Part shown: piece after piece, positions 8,001 through 13,270 of the stretch | Position numbering within the stretch: position 1 is the first letter of the stretch | Layout: each line of letters opens with the position of its first letter | Assembly (NCBI RefSeq): GCF_030825805.1 | Contig: NZ_JAPJPF010000009.1 | Span: forward strand, 1-13,270 | Origin: Streptococcus sp. | GTDB lineage: Bacteria > Bacillota > Bacilli > Lactobacillales > Streptococcaceae | Length of the DNA: 13,270 nt | Reading direction: 5' to 3' | Program-made: the position numbers and the translations under genes | Notes under the pieces: model-generated | What the model was told of the DNA's origin: nothing | Databases searched by the model: none | What the model saw: the letters and a program-made list of their open reading frames with translations, nothing else

Positions 8001-9496
8001 ATGTCCACCTATCAGTCTACAAGAAGGAGGACACAACTCGTACTAACCCGATTTACGAGGTTGGAAATGAAGTGCATCGTAAGACGGACTGGAGTTATCG
8101 GATTGGGAATCGTAGCGAAGAGTTTTATGAAATCTCTTGGGAAGGTTTGGACAAAGACGGCCAACAACTCCCAGATGGAGAATACCAATTTGTGATCACT
8201 TACCGTCCAACTGCTTCAGGGGCCAAGCAACAAGAGCTTAACTTCAAGGTTAAGATTGACAATACGACTCCAAGCATCGAGTCTGGAAGTGCTCAGTACG
8301 ATCCAGCAACACGGATTTTCCGACCAGGTAAGGTGATCGAAACTGGTAGTGGACTAGCAGGGACTTATCTGTCCTACGTCAAAAATGGGGAAACCGTGGC
8401 CTTGGAACCCCAAGAAGACGGTAGCTATCTGCTTCCGGAAGGGGTTGACCCTTCTACTGTTCGCTATACCATCTGGGATAAGGTCTACAATACCACTGAG
8501 ATGGACATCGAAGGAAAGAAAGTAGAGGCAACGACTTCGACGAATGAAGCCAGTTCAGATGAACAACCAGGCGAGACAGAGACTGAAAAACCAAAGGCTG
8601 AAAAGAGTACCTTGGAGGTGGTCTTCACAGATAGCAGTGGAGAAGTCATTTCGTATTATCCATCCGTCGTTCGTTATCAGGTAGTGGATGACCAAGGCCG
8701 TGTAGTAGAAGGAGAGTTCAATGCGTCCTACAATGCTGGCACCTTCCCAGAATTACCTTTTGGCACTTATACAGTGAAAATCACCTTGTCTGATTACCAT
8801 TATGATTGGGGAACAGAACTAGTGAAGAAGGTGACGGTTTCAGCCGAAAATCCACATCCGAAAGTGACCTTTGCCTTCCATTATTTAGATGAAAACAAAC
8901 TCACTATTGGATTTGATCAGCCGGTTCCGACAGGAACAGTCGTAAAAGTGGTGGGGAATGATGGTATCAGTCGCCTTCTCCCACAAAGTATCTATGATTT
9001 GAAACGCTTTGAGACCATGTTGATGAACGGCTCCTATCGTGTTCATGTGGATCTCCCAGCGGGGTATCGTGCATCGGAAAATGATTTCCTTTATGAAGTG
9101 AGCAATCAAATCAATTTCCACCTTCTTTCTTTGGTCAAAGACGTTATCAAGCCAAACCCAGAGGTGCATAGTGGAGCGATTGTGAAACCATGGATTCAAC
9201 CAGAAAATCCGACACTAGAGATACCGGAAACTCCAGTGACGCCTGTCCAACCAGCGGTATCTAAAGGCCCAGCTACCCCAGCTCAACCAACTACATCTGA
9301 AACGAAAGAAGTTGCAACAAACAAACCAGTCGCTGTTACCTATCATACAGGTGGTCAAGCAGAAGTAGCTGCTACATCAGCAACTGGTCTTCCAAAAACA
9401 GGTCAAGATGAATTGGCTTCAACAGTCCTTAGCCTCTTTGGCATGACCTCACTAGCTTTGGCAGGCTTTGTAGCAAGTAAAAAACGGCAAGATTAA
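5030..9496 (+). CDS. LPKTG-anchored subtilisin-like serine protease (C5a peptidase/lactocepin family)
   Basis: This is a 1488-residue S8 protease displayed on the cell wall by sortase. Layout: YSIRK-like signal peptide 1-34 (FSLRK at 9-13, likely cut after VSA); Ser/Thr/Glu-rich low-complexity segment 35-148; I9-like prodomain about 150-240; catalytic domain about 275-765 with Asp286 (AVIDSGVD), His352 (SHGAHVAG), oxyanion-hole Asn455 (ASTN) and Ser689 (GTSMASPHAAG). A protease-associated domain (about 510-640) is inserted before the Ser. Fn3-like domains follow from about 768, with SPNNDSSFD (969-977) resembling the Ca-binding loop of C5a peptidase. After an acidic linker (about 1165-1190) come more beta domains, a Pro-rich wall linker (about 1390-1440), LPKTG (1454-1458), a hydrophobic segment and KKRQD. 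The strong similarity is to streptococcal ScpA-type proteases, but I see no RGD motif. Likely roles are casein/peptide nutrition or complement/host-protein cleavage; the substrate cannot be read from sequence. It is monocistronic and possibly CcpA-controlled. Confidence 0.95.
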   Translation: MGSDRQQRFSLRKYAVGLVSVLVGCFFCGVTVSAQEQEGQADTPALVVKEGSQEVSPTVGQDKGSDGAHATDTVKEESSSQEQAKTDGKDQTKQPQTTSSATSDPSNEKPKEEKTLSASVMASPTANPELATTDTPKEVTKETLEDSSPVEVLVRLKEKVSDGVGESSPVSKEARIEQTNQDHEQFLKELEKQSIQFKKLYDVNLLFNGLALETTYGDAKKIRGLARVDALDYAPLGRTRVEENQPAPASPTSTTTKVSEENSLINLQPLWDKGIKGQGQVVAVIDSGVDPAHDIFRLTDISKAKYKSEAEIEEAKKKAGITYGKWYNNKVVYVHNYSDMDDNVKEDDPISHGAHVAGTAVGNASQPSPNGEIIRGVAPEAQLMFLRVFSDTKGGQVQNFIYTKAVEDAVKLGADSINMSLGTASGSIYDVGEITRQAFEAARKAGVTITVASTNMATNGFWHSKPLASTPDYGMTGTPSVNPNVISVASINSLTKHESAEASLTVEALKGSKDFPDGKIPMHSFVERDAFRTTIPQSYLHVEKGGIDHYQADSINGHLVLTERGGEVSDVDKVKELKRAGATGVIFYQTKEQGNNPVSFDLEGLGERFPVGVIGHDAGSVLAQHAQDYQLHIANKFKRVPYDAANQLSDFSSWGLSADGDLKPDVTLPGGMIYSSVNNGEYYMDRGTSMASPHAAGATVLVKQALKERFPHLSPEQLQVLVKQMTMSTAVPHVDEETHAYSSVRQQGAGVMDVTAAALGDLYVTAKDAKSSLTLGNVTDTFEFDVTIHNLSNQEKSVRYETTLQTDQVQDGKFTLHPRLLETLGGKESITIPANGQRTIHVSVDASKYKEELSKQMPNGYFLEGFVLVKDASNNKHLVSLPYVGFHGDYQNLRGIEKPIYEYTGSDKPFYYYKDKTDYPDEKVPETPERHPDNHFTSLISYVYENGESVAKTLGQDGDHFDGDQLYFSPNNDSSFDSIKVKAVMLRNVENVHLSVYKKEDTTRTNPIYEVGNEVHRKTDWSYRIGNRSEEFYEISWEGLDKDGQQLPDGEYQFVITYRPTASGAKQQELNFKVKIDNTTPSIESGSAQYDPATRIFRPGKVIETGSGLAGTYLSYVKNGETVALEPQEDGSYLLPEGVDPSTVRYTIWDKVYNTTEMDIEGKKVEATTSTNEASSDEQPGETETEKPKAEKSTLEVVFTDSSGEVISYYPSVVRYQVVDDQGRVVEGEFNASYNAGTFPELPFGTYTVKITLSDYHYDWGTELVKKVTVSAENPHPKVTFAFHYLDENKLTIGFDQPVPTGTVVKVVGNDGISRLLPQSIYDLKRFETMLMNGSYRVHVDLPAGYRASENDFLYEVSNQINFHLLSLVKDVIKPNPEVHSGAIVKPWIQPENPTLEIPETPVTPVQPAVSKGPATPAQPTTSETKEVATNKPVAVTYHTGGQAEVAATSATGLPKTGQDELASTVLSLFGMTSLALAGFVASKKRQD

Positions 9497-9519
9497 GTCG
9501 TTCATGTATTAGGTTAATC

Positions 9520-9556
9520 AAAAAAACGTCCGTTTCATTTTAGAAACGGACGTTTT
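9520..9556. terminator. Bidirectional terminator between the protease and the glycan operon
   Basis: There is a perfect 14-bp stem (9523-9536 with 9543-9556) and a 6-base loop. Seven A precede it on the plus strand (9520-9526), giving a strong U-tract on the minus strand. On the plus strand the stem itself ends in TTTT. It serves both convergent units. Confidence 0.9.
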
Positions 9557-9563
9557 GAATGTT

Positions 9564-9977
9564 TTAAGCTGTTTTCTCCACCCAGACACTTCGGACAAAG
9601 AAGAGGCTGATAAGGGCAAGGGCTAGGAAGATCCCTGCAACATAATAGTAGGGCTGGTCGAGAGTTGTAGAACGACCAGAGAGCTTAACAATGCCTCGGT
9701 AGAGGGCTCCAGCAGTTGCCGTGGCAACTGCTGAGTTCCAAAGATTGAGAGTGAGTCGAGAAAGGCCTTTTACCACTAGTTGCAGAGCCACTAGCAGGGT
9801 GCCGCCGATCAAAGGAATCAAGAAGAGGTAGTGCATGAAGGCAGAGGTTTCGCCAAAACTAAAGTGTTCATAGATGCGACTTCCGACGAAGAAGAAAGCT
9901 GAAATCAGAGTGTACCAGAGAATCGTTTTTTTCAACCGTTGTTTGATAGGATTAGTAACCGATGTAGACAATGTCAC
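9564..9977 (-). CDS. Small four-helix membrane protein of the glycosyltransferase operon
   Basis: This 137-residue, mostly hydrophobic protein is of unrecognised family. Four membrane helices are likely at about 17-39, 46-70, 77-99 and 109-131, with a short basic N-terminus (KQRLKK) that places it on the cytosolic side. It is the last gene of the operon, and its start lies 26 bases inside the end of the preceding glycosidase gene, so translation is probably coupled. The most upstream start is GTG at 9977, with a purine-rich AAAGGG/GGTGA region just before it. A TTG at 9971 is possible, so the exact N-terminus is uncertain. Position suggests it works with the GT2-GtrA protein and the exported glycosidase, for example as a membrane partner. 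This is inference from context alone. Transcription ends at the 9520-9556 hairpin. Confidence 0.8.
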   Translation of the reverse strand: MTLSTSVTNPIKQRLKKTILWYTLISAFFFVGSRIYEHFSFGETSAFMHYLFLIPLIGGTLLVALQLVVKGLSRLTLNLWNSAVATATAGALYRGIVKLSGRSTTLDQPYYYVAGIFLALALISLFFVRSVWVEKTA

Positions 9978-10854
9978 TCACCGCCCTTTCTGAGATAGTA
10001 CCATTTGTAGTTGGTTTGTTAATAACTTGGCCATTGAAGTAAAGTGTAGAAGATCCACCACCATCCAGGTTGTAGGCTGTTTTGACGTCGTACGATTTCA
10101 TCACTTCCGCTAATTGGTAGAGAGAAAGCCCTTCACTCTCTGAAGTCCGGCCGTCCGAGACGACAATGATGTAGTGGTTTTCATCGATGATCCCAATGGC
10201 AGTACGTGGATTAGACGCCATGGATTGTCCCACCTCTGAGTTCGTATCGACAGTAATTACTCCATCTTCAACCAAGGAAGGTCCGAAGGCAAGGATATTA
10301 ACAACCCCGTCTTTGACCAACTGATCCGCAGTGATTTCATCTTCGTAGATAACCTTGAAGGAACCATCTTTATAAATCGCTAAGTCGCCATTGCTAGAGT
10401 CTTCGCGAACCGTATCGCGGTAGACCACTCCATTTCGGATGACATAGCCGGTGCTATTAGCACCGTAGTAGTCTCCATTGACGGCTAGAATAGCATTATT
10501 TTCAGCTGCAGTGACGGACGTCTTAGCCGTCACGTTTGTCCCGTAGGTATTTTGAGCAAAAGCAGTTTTTAGATAGTCAGAAGAGCTAACCGTAATATCT
10601 GCAATGTAAACTTGAGTGTTTTCAACTGTTGTTTCTGTCAGGCTCACCTGGATATTGTCATCGGAGTAACTGGTATCTGTAGTAGTAGCAGAGGCTGCTG
10701 CCTCCTCAGCCGCCTTGGTATCAGTGGTCGTAGCTTTGACTGTTTGGATAGCATCCGATAAGATAAAGGTCTTGAGCATAGAATAGCTGAAGGAGCTTGT
10801 TAGCAGGATGCCGAAACAAGCAGCATAGGTATAAGATTTTTTAAAGAATTTCAT
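9952..10854 (-). CDS. Exported phosphodiester glycosidase family (NAGPA-domain) protein
   Basis: This 300-residue protein has a basic start (KFFKK), a hydrophobic segment at about 9-33 that could be a signal peptide or an uncleaved anchor, and an Ala/Thr-rich spacer (41-65). The domain at about 68-300 is related to mammalian N-acetylglucosamine-1-phosphodiester alpha-N-acetylglucosaminidase (the NAGPA family, once called DUF2233 or labelled exopolysaccharide proteins). Visible family motifs are AVNGDYYG (124-131), NPRTAIG (215-221), VVSDGR (231-236), NLDGGGSSTLY (262-272) and SERAVSD (288-294). Family members act on sugar-phosphate diester linkages. Here the catalytic domain should lie outside the membrane, facing wall polymers or lipid-linked glycans; the substrate is unknown. 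The ATG overlaps the end of the GT2 gene by 14 bases, and the next gene overlaps this one by 26, so the three are a tight co-translated unit. Confidence 0.9.
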   Translation of the reverse strand: MKFFKKSYTYAACFGILLTSSFSYSMLKTFILSDAIQTVKATTTDTKAAEEAAASATTTDTSYSDDNIQVSLTETTVENTQVYIADITVSSSDYLKTAFAQNTYGTNVTAKTSVTAAENNAILAVNGDYYGANSTGYVIRNGVVYRDTVREDSSNGDLAIYKDGSFKVIYEDEITADQLVKDGVVNILAFGPSLVEDGVITVDTNSEVGQSMASNPRTAIGIIDENHYIIVVSDGRTSESEGLSLYQLAEVMKSYDVKTAYNLDGGGSSTLYFNGQVINKPTTNGTISERAVSDIVYIGY

Positions 10855-11893
10855 GAGTAGGTGCAGTCCTTTCCTTGAAAATGATTTTTTTCTGAATCAA
10901 CCATGAGACGACGAAGAGCAAGAGTCCGACGATCACTTTGCTGAGGAGCAAATGGAGACCAAAGCTTGCATAGAAGAGTCGAATCAAGAGGGTATCGAGA
11001 ATAAAGAGTCCAATCGCAAGTCCCAAGTAACTACTTCCGGTTCGAGCCACGCTGTCTTTGTTCTTAAAGACTAGATGTTTGTTGGTTGAGTAGTTAAAGA
11101 TGGAGCTGGCCACACGAGCGATCCCGTTTGCAAGGAGGATACGAAGACTAATCGGCACAGCCATCATCACGAAAAGGAAGAAGGCATAGACCAGGTAATC
11201 CACGATAAAGCTACTCAGGGAAGAGAGGGCAAACTTGAACATGTCCTTGTAGATCATGAGACCGTCGCGAATAGGACGGAAGTGGGACCCTTCATTGTCA
11301 TTGATATAGACTGTTTCAATCGGAACTTCCAAGATGGGAAAGGCCTTGCTAGCTGCGAGGAGCACATTCATTTCGTACTCATACCGTTGTCCCTCGATAT
11401 CTAACATAAAGGGGATCATGTTGGCTGTAAAGGCTCGAAGTCCAGTCTGCGTATCTGTCACAGCGACCCCTGTTTGTTGCTTGAACAAGAAGCGGGTCAA
11501 TTTATTTCCGAATGCAGAACGCAAGGGAACCTTGCCTGAAAAGGCGCGTGCCCCTAGAACCAATTGGTTCGGATTTTCTTGTGATTGATTGGCTACGCGG
11601 AAGATATCCCAAACCTTATGTTGACCATCAGCATCAGCGGTGATAACTGTTCCATATTGCCCTTGCTCTTGAATGTAGGTGTAGGCTGTTTTGAGAGCCC
11701 CTCCTTTTCCAAGGTTGGTTTCGTGGTGAAGGACTGTAGCTAGCCCGTCTAACTTTTCAAAAATCGCTTGGCAGTCCTCAGAACTACCATCGTCCACAAC
11801 GATAATGGAGAAGTCACATTTTTCTCTCAGTTTTTTTACCAGTTTGAGAAGTTTTTGATCGGGTTGATAAGCGGGGATGACTAAATAATTCAT
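10841..11893 (-). CDS. GT2 glycosyltransferase fused to a GtrA flippase-like domain
   Basis: This 350-residue, two-part protein has a family 2 transferase at 1-215, resembling polyprenyl-phosphate sugar (dolichyl-phosphate mannose type) synthases: IPAYQP, VVDDGS (32-37), NLGKGGALKTA (60-70), the metal-binding DADGQH (87-92), DTQTGLRAF (147-155) and YEYEMN (171-176). The C-terminal part (about 219-340) is a GtrA domain with four hydrophobic helices, opening KFALSSLSSFIVDYLVY and with the mid-domain RVASSIFNYSTNKHLVF. In known systems the first activity links a nucleotide-sugar to undecaprenyl phosphate on the inner face, and GtrA proteins are thought to flip the product. The sugar cannot be predicted. 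No membrane GT-C transferase that would use the flipped sugar is in the window. It is the first gene of the operon, with GAGGAA about 6 bases before the ATG. Confidence 0.93.
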   Translation of the reverse strand: MNYLVIPAYQPDQKLLKLVKKLREKCDFSIIVVDDGSSEDCQAIFEKLDGLATVLHHETNLGKGGALKTAYTYIQEQGQYGTVITADADGQHKVWDIFRVANQSQENPNQLVLGARAFSGKVPLRSAFGNKLTRFLFKQQTGVAVTDTQTGLRAFTANMIPFMLDIEGQRYEYEMNVLLAASKAFPILEVPIETVYINDNEGSHFRPIRDGLMIYKDMFKFALSSLSSFIVDYLVYAFFLFVMMAVPISLRILLANGIARVASSIFNYSTNKHLVFKNKDSVARTGSSYLGLAIGLFILDTLLIRLFYASFGLHLLLSKVIVGLLLFVVSWLIQKKIIFKERTAPTHEIL

Positions 11894-11926
11894 AAGCGTT
11901 CCTCGTTTCTTGTTTGTGATGAAGGT

Positions 11927-11932
11927 AGTATA
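11927..11932 (-). promoter_or_regulatory. Candidate -10 box of the GT2-GtrA operon
   Basis: On the minus strand TATACT (11927-11932) lies about 33 bases before the ATG at 11893, a reasonable leader length. The -35 position, 17 bases further upstream, reads AGTTAG, a poor match that lies inside the large dyad. The promoter may be weak or activator-dependent. Confidence 0.5.
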
Positions 11933-11936
11933 ATGG

Positions 11937-11981
11937 CCCTTTCTTAAAGCTAACTGATATCAGTTTTCTTTAAGGAAAGGG
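11937..11981. repeat. 45-bp interrupted dyad beside the operon promoter
   Basis: The outer arms are CCCTTTCTTAAAG (11937-11949) and CTTTAAGGAAAGGG (11968-11981), complementary except for one extra base. The core is a perfect 14-bp palindrome, AACTGATATCAGTT (11952-11965). Both dyads share nearly the same centre (about 11959). No T-run follows on either strand, so it is unlikely to be a terminator. Its position over the -35 of the minus-strand operon suggests an operator for a dimeric regulator. Confidence 0.65.
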
Positions 11982-12032
11982 AGAGATTTCCTTGTTGTAA
12001 AAAAGGAGAGAAAATAATAGAAGAAAAACAAA

Positions 12033-12046
12033 TCTTTTCGAAAAGA
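12033..12046. repeat. Perfect 14-bp palindrome upstream of the rpsF promoter
   Basis: TCTTTTCGAAAAGA is its own reverse complement, centred 28 bases before the rpsF -35. It resembles the half-sites of a CodY box but lacks the central A/T base, so I do not assign it. It could be an operator for either direction. Confidence 0.5.
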
Positions 12047-12067
12047 ATGTAGAGAAGGTATTTTTAC

Positions 12068-12096
12068 TTGCCTTCTATCCCAAAGTCTGGTATAAT
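12068..12096 (+). promoter_or_regulatory. Strong extended -10 promoter of rpsF-ssb-rpsR
   Basis: TTGCCT (-35, 12068-12073), a 17-base spacer ending in TGG, and a consensus TATAAT (12091-12096) make an extended -10 promoter (TGGTATAAT), as expected for a ribosomal-protein operon. The start point should be near 12103, giving a leader of about 68 bases. Confidence 0.88.
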
Positions 12097-12103
12097 AATT
12101 TCT

Positions 12104-12170
12104 TGTGAGCAAACCTCACTTACCCCTTGCAAAGACTTGGGGTCATTAGACCAAAAGGAGGAACATATCA
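12104..12170 (+). promoter_or_regulatory. Structured rpsF leader, possible S6:S18 autoregulatory element
   Basis: Two hairpins can form: GTGAG (12105-12109) with CTCAC (12115-12119), and ACCCC (12122-12126) with GGGGT (12139-12143). GGTC (12141-12144) can instead pair with GACC (12149-12152), which competes with the second hairpin and lies just before AAAAGGAGG (12153-12161). Many bacterial rpsF leaders bind the S6:S18 dimer for feedback control. I infer that this is one, but I have not matched the conserved binding loop base by base. Confidence 0.45.
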
Positions 12171-12461
12171 ATGGCTAAATACGAAATTCTTTATATTATT
12201 CGTCCAAACATTGAAGAAGAAGCTAAAAACGCTTTGGTAGCACGCTTTGACTCTATCTTGACTGACAACGGTGCAACTGTTGTTGAATCAAAAGATTGGG
12301 AAAAACGTCGTCTTGCATACGAAATCCAAGATTTCCGTGAAGGACTTTACCACATCGTAAACGTTGAAGCGAACGACGCTGTAGCTCTTAACGAGTTCGA
12401 CCGTCTTTCAAAAATCAACGGTGACATTCTTCGTCACATGATCGTAAAAGTTGACGCGTAA
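12171..12461 (+). CDS. rpsF: 30S ribosomal protein bS6
   Basis: This 96-residue protein of the usual Firmicute length matches S6 throughout: [13 protein letters not shown] at the start, the [10 protein letters not shown] segment and the closing region [21 protein letters not shown]6 binds the central domain of 16S rRNA together with S18, which is encoded two genes downstream. The ATG has AAAAGGAGG 9 bases upstream. It is the first gene of rpsF-ssb-rpsR, driven by the extended -10 promoter at 12068-12096, and may be the target of S6:S18 feedback through its leader. Confidence 0.98.
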   Translation: MAKYEILYIIRPNIEEEAKNALVARFDSILTDNGATVVESKDWEKRRLAYEIQDFREGLYHIVNVEANDAVALNEFDRLSKINGDILRHMIVKVDA

Positions 12462-12487
12462 GCCCTAACGAATAAAGAAGGTGACTA

Positions 12488-12982
12488 ATGATTAACAATG
12501 TTGTACTTGTAGGTCGTATGACTCGAGATGCTGAACTTCGTTATACCCCTCAAAATCAGGCTGTTGCGACATTCTCACTCGCGGTTAACCGTAATTTTAA
12601 AAACCAAAATGGTGAACGAGATGCGGACTTTATCAACTGTGTGATTTGGCGTCAACAAGCTGAAAATTTAGCAAATTGGGCTAAAAAGGGTGCCTTAGTT
12701 GGGATTACAGGTCGTATCCAGACTCGTAATTATGAGAATCAGCAAGGTCAACGTGTTTATGTCACTGAAGTCGTAGCGGACAGCTTCCAATTGTTGGAAA
12801 GCCGCGCGAATCGTGAAGGACAAGCAGGTGGTGGTTATGCTTCAGCTGGAGGATTTGCAGGAAATGCAGCTCCAAGCTTTGGAGTATCTGAACCATCAAA
12901 CGCAACACCAAACTTTGGACGTGATGACAATCCATTCGGAGCTAATCCAATGGACATCTCGGATGACGATCTACCATTCTAA
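12488..12982 (+). CDS. ssb: Single-stranded DNA-binding protein (housekeeping SsbA type)
   Basis: This 164-residue protein has an N-terminal OB fold (about 1-105; [63 protein letters not shown]). A Gly/Ala/Asn-rich flexible linker (about 112-155) leads to the acidic tip DISDDDLPF, which recruits replication and repair partners. It works as a tetramer coating single-stranded DNA in replication, recombination and repair. It starts 26 bases after rpsF with AAGGTGA just upstream, and lies between rpsF and rpsR as in most Firmicutes. That position and the complete acidic tip mark it as the essential housekeeping copy rather than a competence-specific SsbB. Confidence 0.98.
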   Translation: MINNVVLVGRMTRDAELRYTPQNQAVATFSLAVNRNFKNQNGERDADFINCVIWRQQAENLANWAKKGALVGITGRIQTRNYENQQGQRVYVTEVVADSFQLLESRANREGQAGGGYASAGGFAGNAAPSFGVSEPSNATPNFGRDDNPFGANPMDISDDDLPF

Positions 12983-13023
12983 GAATGGGTTTAACGAATT
13001 AAAACTATAAAGGAGAAATAAAC

Positions 13024-13263
13024 ATGGCTCAACAACGTCGTGGCGGATTCAAACGCCGTAAAAAAGTTGATTACATCGCAGCAAACAAAATTGAATATGT
13101 TGATTACAAAGATACTGAGCTTCTTAGCCGTTTCGTTTCAGAACGTGGGAAAATCCTTCCTCGTCGTGTAACTGGAACTTCAGCGAAGAACCAACGTAAA
13201 GTAACAACAGCTATCAAACGCGCTCGCGTAATGGCTTTGATGCCTTTCGTAAACGAAGATTAA
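13024..13263 (+). CDS. rpsR: 30S ribosomal protein bS18
   Basis: This 79-residue, highly basic protein has the S18 signatures [38 protein letters not shown] and the closing stretch [26 protein letters not shown]. It pairs with S6 on the 30S platform. AAAGGAG (13009-13015) precedes the ATG by 8 bases, and 41 bases separate it from ssb with no hairpin, so it belongs to the same transcript. The stop codon lies 7 bases from the window end; the operon terminator is not visible. Confidence 0.98.
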   Translation: MAQQRRGGFKRRKKVDYIAANKIEYVDYKDTELLSRFVSERGKILPRRVTGTSAKNQRKVTTAIKRARVMALMPFVNED

Positions 13264-13270
13264 AGAAAAG

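Larger units (their letters stand above)
11894..12170. other. Divergent control region between the glycan operon and rpsF-ssb-rpsR
   Basis: This 277-base stretch has no gene. In order it contains the ribosome site and -10 of the minus-strand operon, a 45-bp dyad (11937-11981), an A/G-rich stretch, a perfect 14-bp palindrome (12033-12046), a 6-bp inverted repeat AGAAGG/CCTTCT (12053-12058, 12071-12076) that touches the next -35, the rpsF promoter (12068-12096) and a structured rpsF leader. Confidence 0.8.

Noticed and set aside
7616..8008. 130-residue antisense reading frame inside the protease gene
   Set aside because: It lies wholly within a conserved protease coding region, has no ribosome site, and its composition fits a shadow frame.
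11937..11981. Reading the large dyad as a transcription terminator
   Set aside because: Neither strand has a T-run after the stem, and no gene ends here; both neighbouring genes start from this region.
12002..12020. Ribosome-site-like AAAAGGAGAG suggesting a small gene before rpsF
   Set aside because: No start codon with an open frame of useful length follows; ATAATAG and A/G-rich sequence come directly after.
12033..12046. CodY box
   Set aside because: The half-sites TTTTC/GAAAA match, but the consensus AATTTTCWGAAAATT needs a central A/T that is missing here, which shifts the spacing; left as an unassigned palindrome.
1..13270. Mobile elements, CRISPR arrays, tRNA/rRNA genes, integrase or toxin-antitoxin genes
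   Set aside because: I found no regularly spaced repeats, transposase-like proteins, cloverleaf sequences or att-like duplications; every long frame is accounted for by chromosomal genes.

Overview
This window looks like chromosomal DNA of a viridans-type Streptococcus, probably from the sanguinis/gordonii/mitis side of the genus. The reasons are streptococcal codon style, strong AAAGGAGG ribosome sites, an FSLRK (YSIRK-like) signal peptide paired with an LPKTG sortase signal, a 794-residue phosphoketolase of the form found in this genus, and the Firmicute gene order rpsF-ssb-rpsR. The species cannot be fixed from the sequence alone. I see no insertion sequences, phage genes, CRISPR arrays, tRNAs or rRNAs.

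Layout, left to right. (1) The 3' two-thirds to three-quarters of hutI (imidazolonepropionase, histidine degradation) runs on the + strand to a strong hairpin at 990-1025. That hairpin is shared with a convergent gene. (2) The convergent minus-strand gene (1066-2037) encodes an uncharacterised two-helix membrane protein with its own near-consensus promoter. (3) A 361-base divergent intergenic region holds a predicted hairpin and leads into xfp (2399-4783), the xylulose-5-P/fructose-6-P phosphoketolase, which ends at a rho-independent terminator. (4) A strong promoter with a probable CcpA (cre) site over its start point drives a 1488-residue cell-wall-anchored subtilisin-like protease of the C5a peptidase/lactocepin type. 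(5) A shared bidirectional terminator (9520-9556) separates it from a compact minus-strand operon transcribed from about 11.9 kb down to 9.56 kb. In order of transcription this holds a GT2 glycosyltransferase fused to a GtrA flippase-like domain, an exported phosphodiester glycosidase (NAGPA-domain) protein and a small four-helix membrane protein. The three genes overlap one another. (6) A 277-base divergent region contains a 45-bp dyad, a separate 14-bp perfect palindrome and a strong extended -10 promoter. It leads into the housekeeping operon rpsF-ssb-rpsR, which completes the window.

How the parts fit. HutI, phosphoketolase and the surface protease are nutrient-acquisition and central-metabolism functions. 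The cre site suggests the protease is under carbon catabolite control. The three-gene minus-strand operon is the best candidate for an under-described system. Its architecture suggests that a lipid-linked sugar is made inside the cell, flipped across the membrane, and acted on outside at a sugar-phosphate linkage. The large dyad beside its promoter may be its operator.
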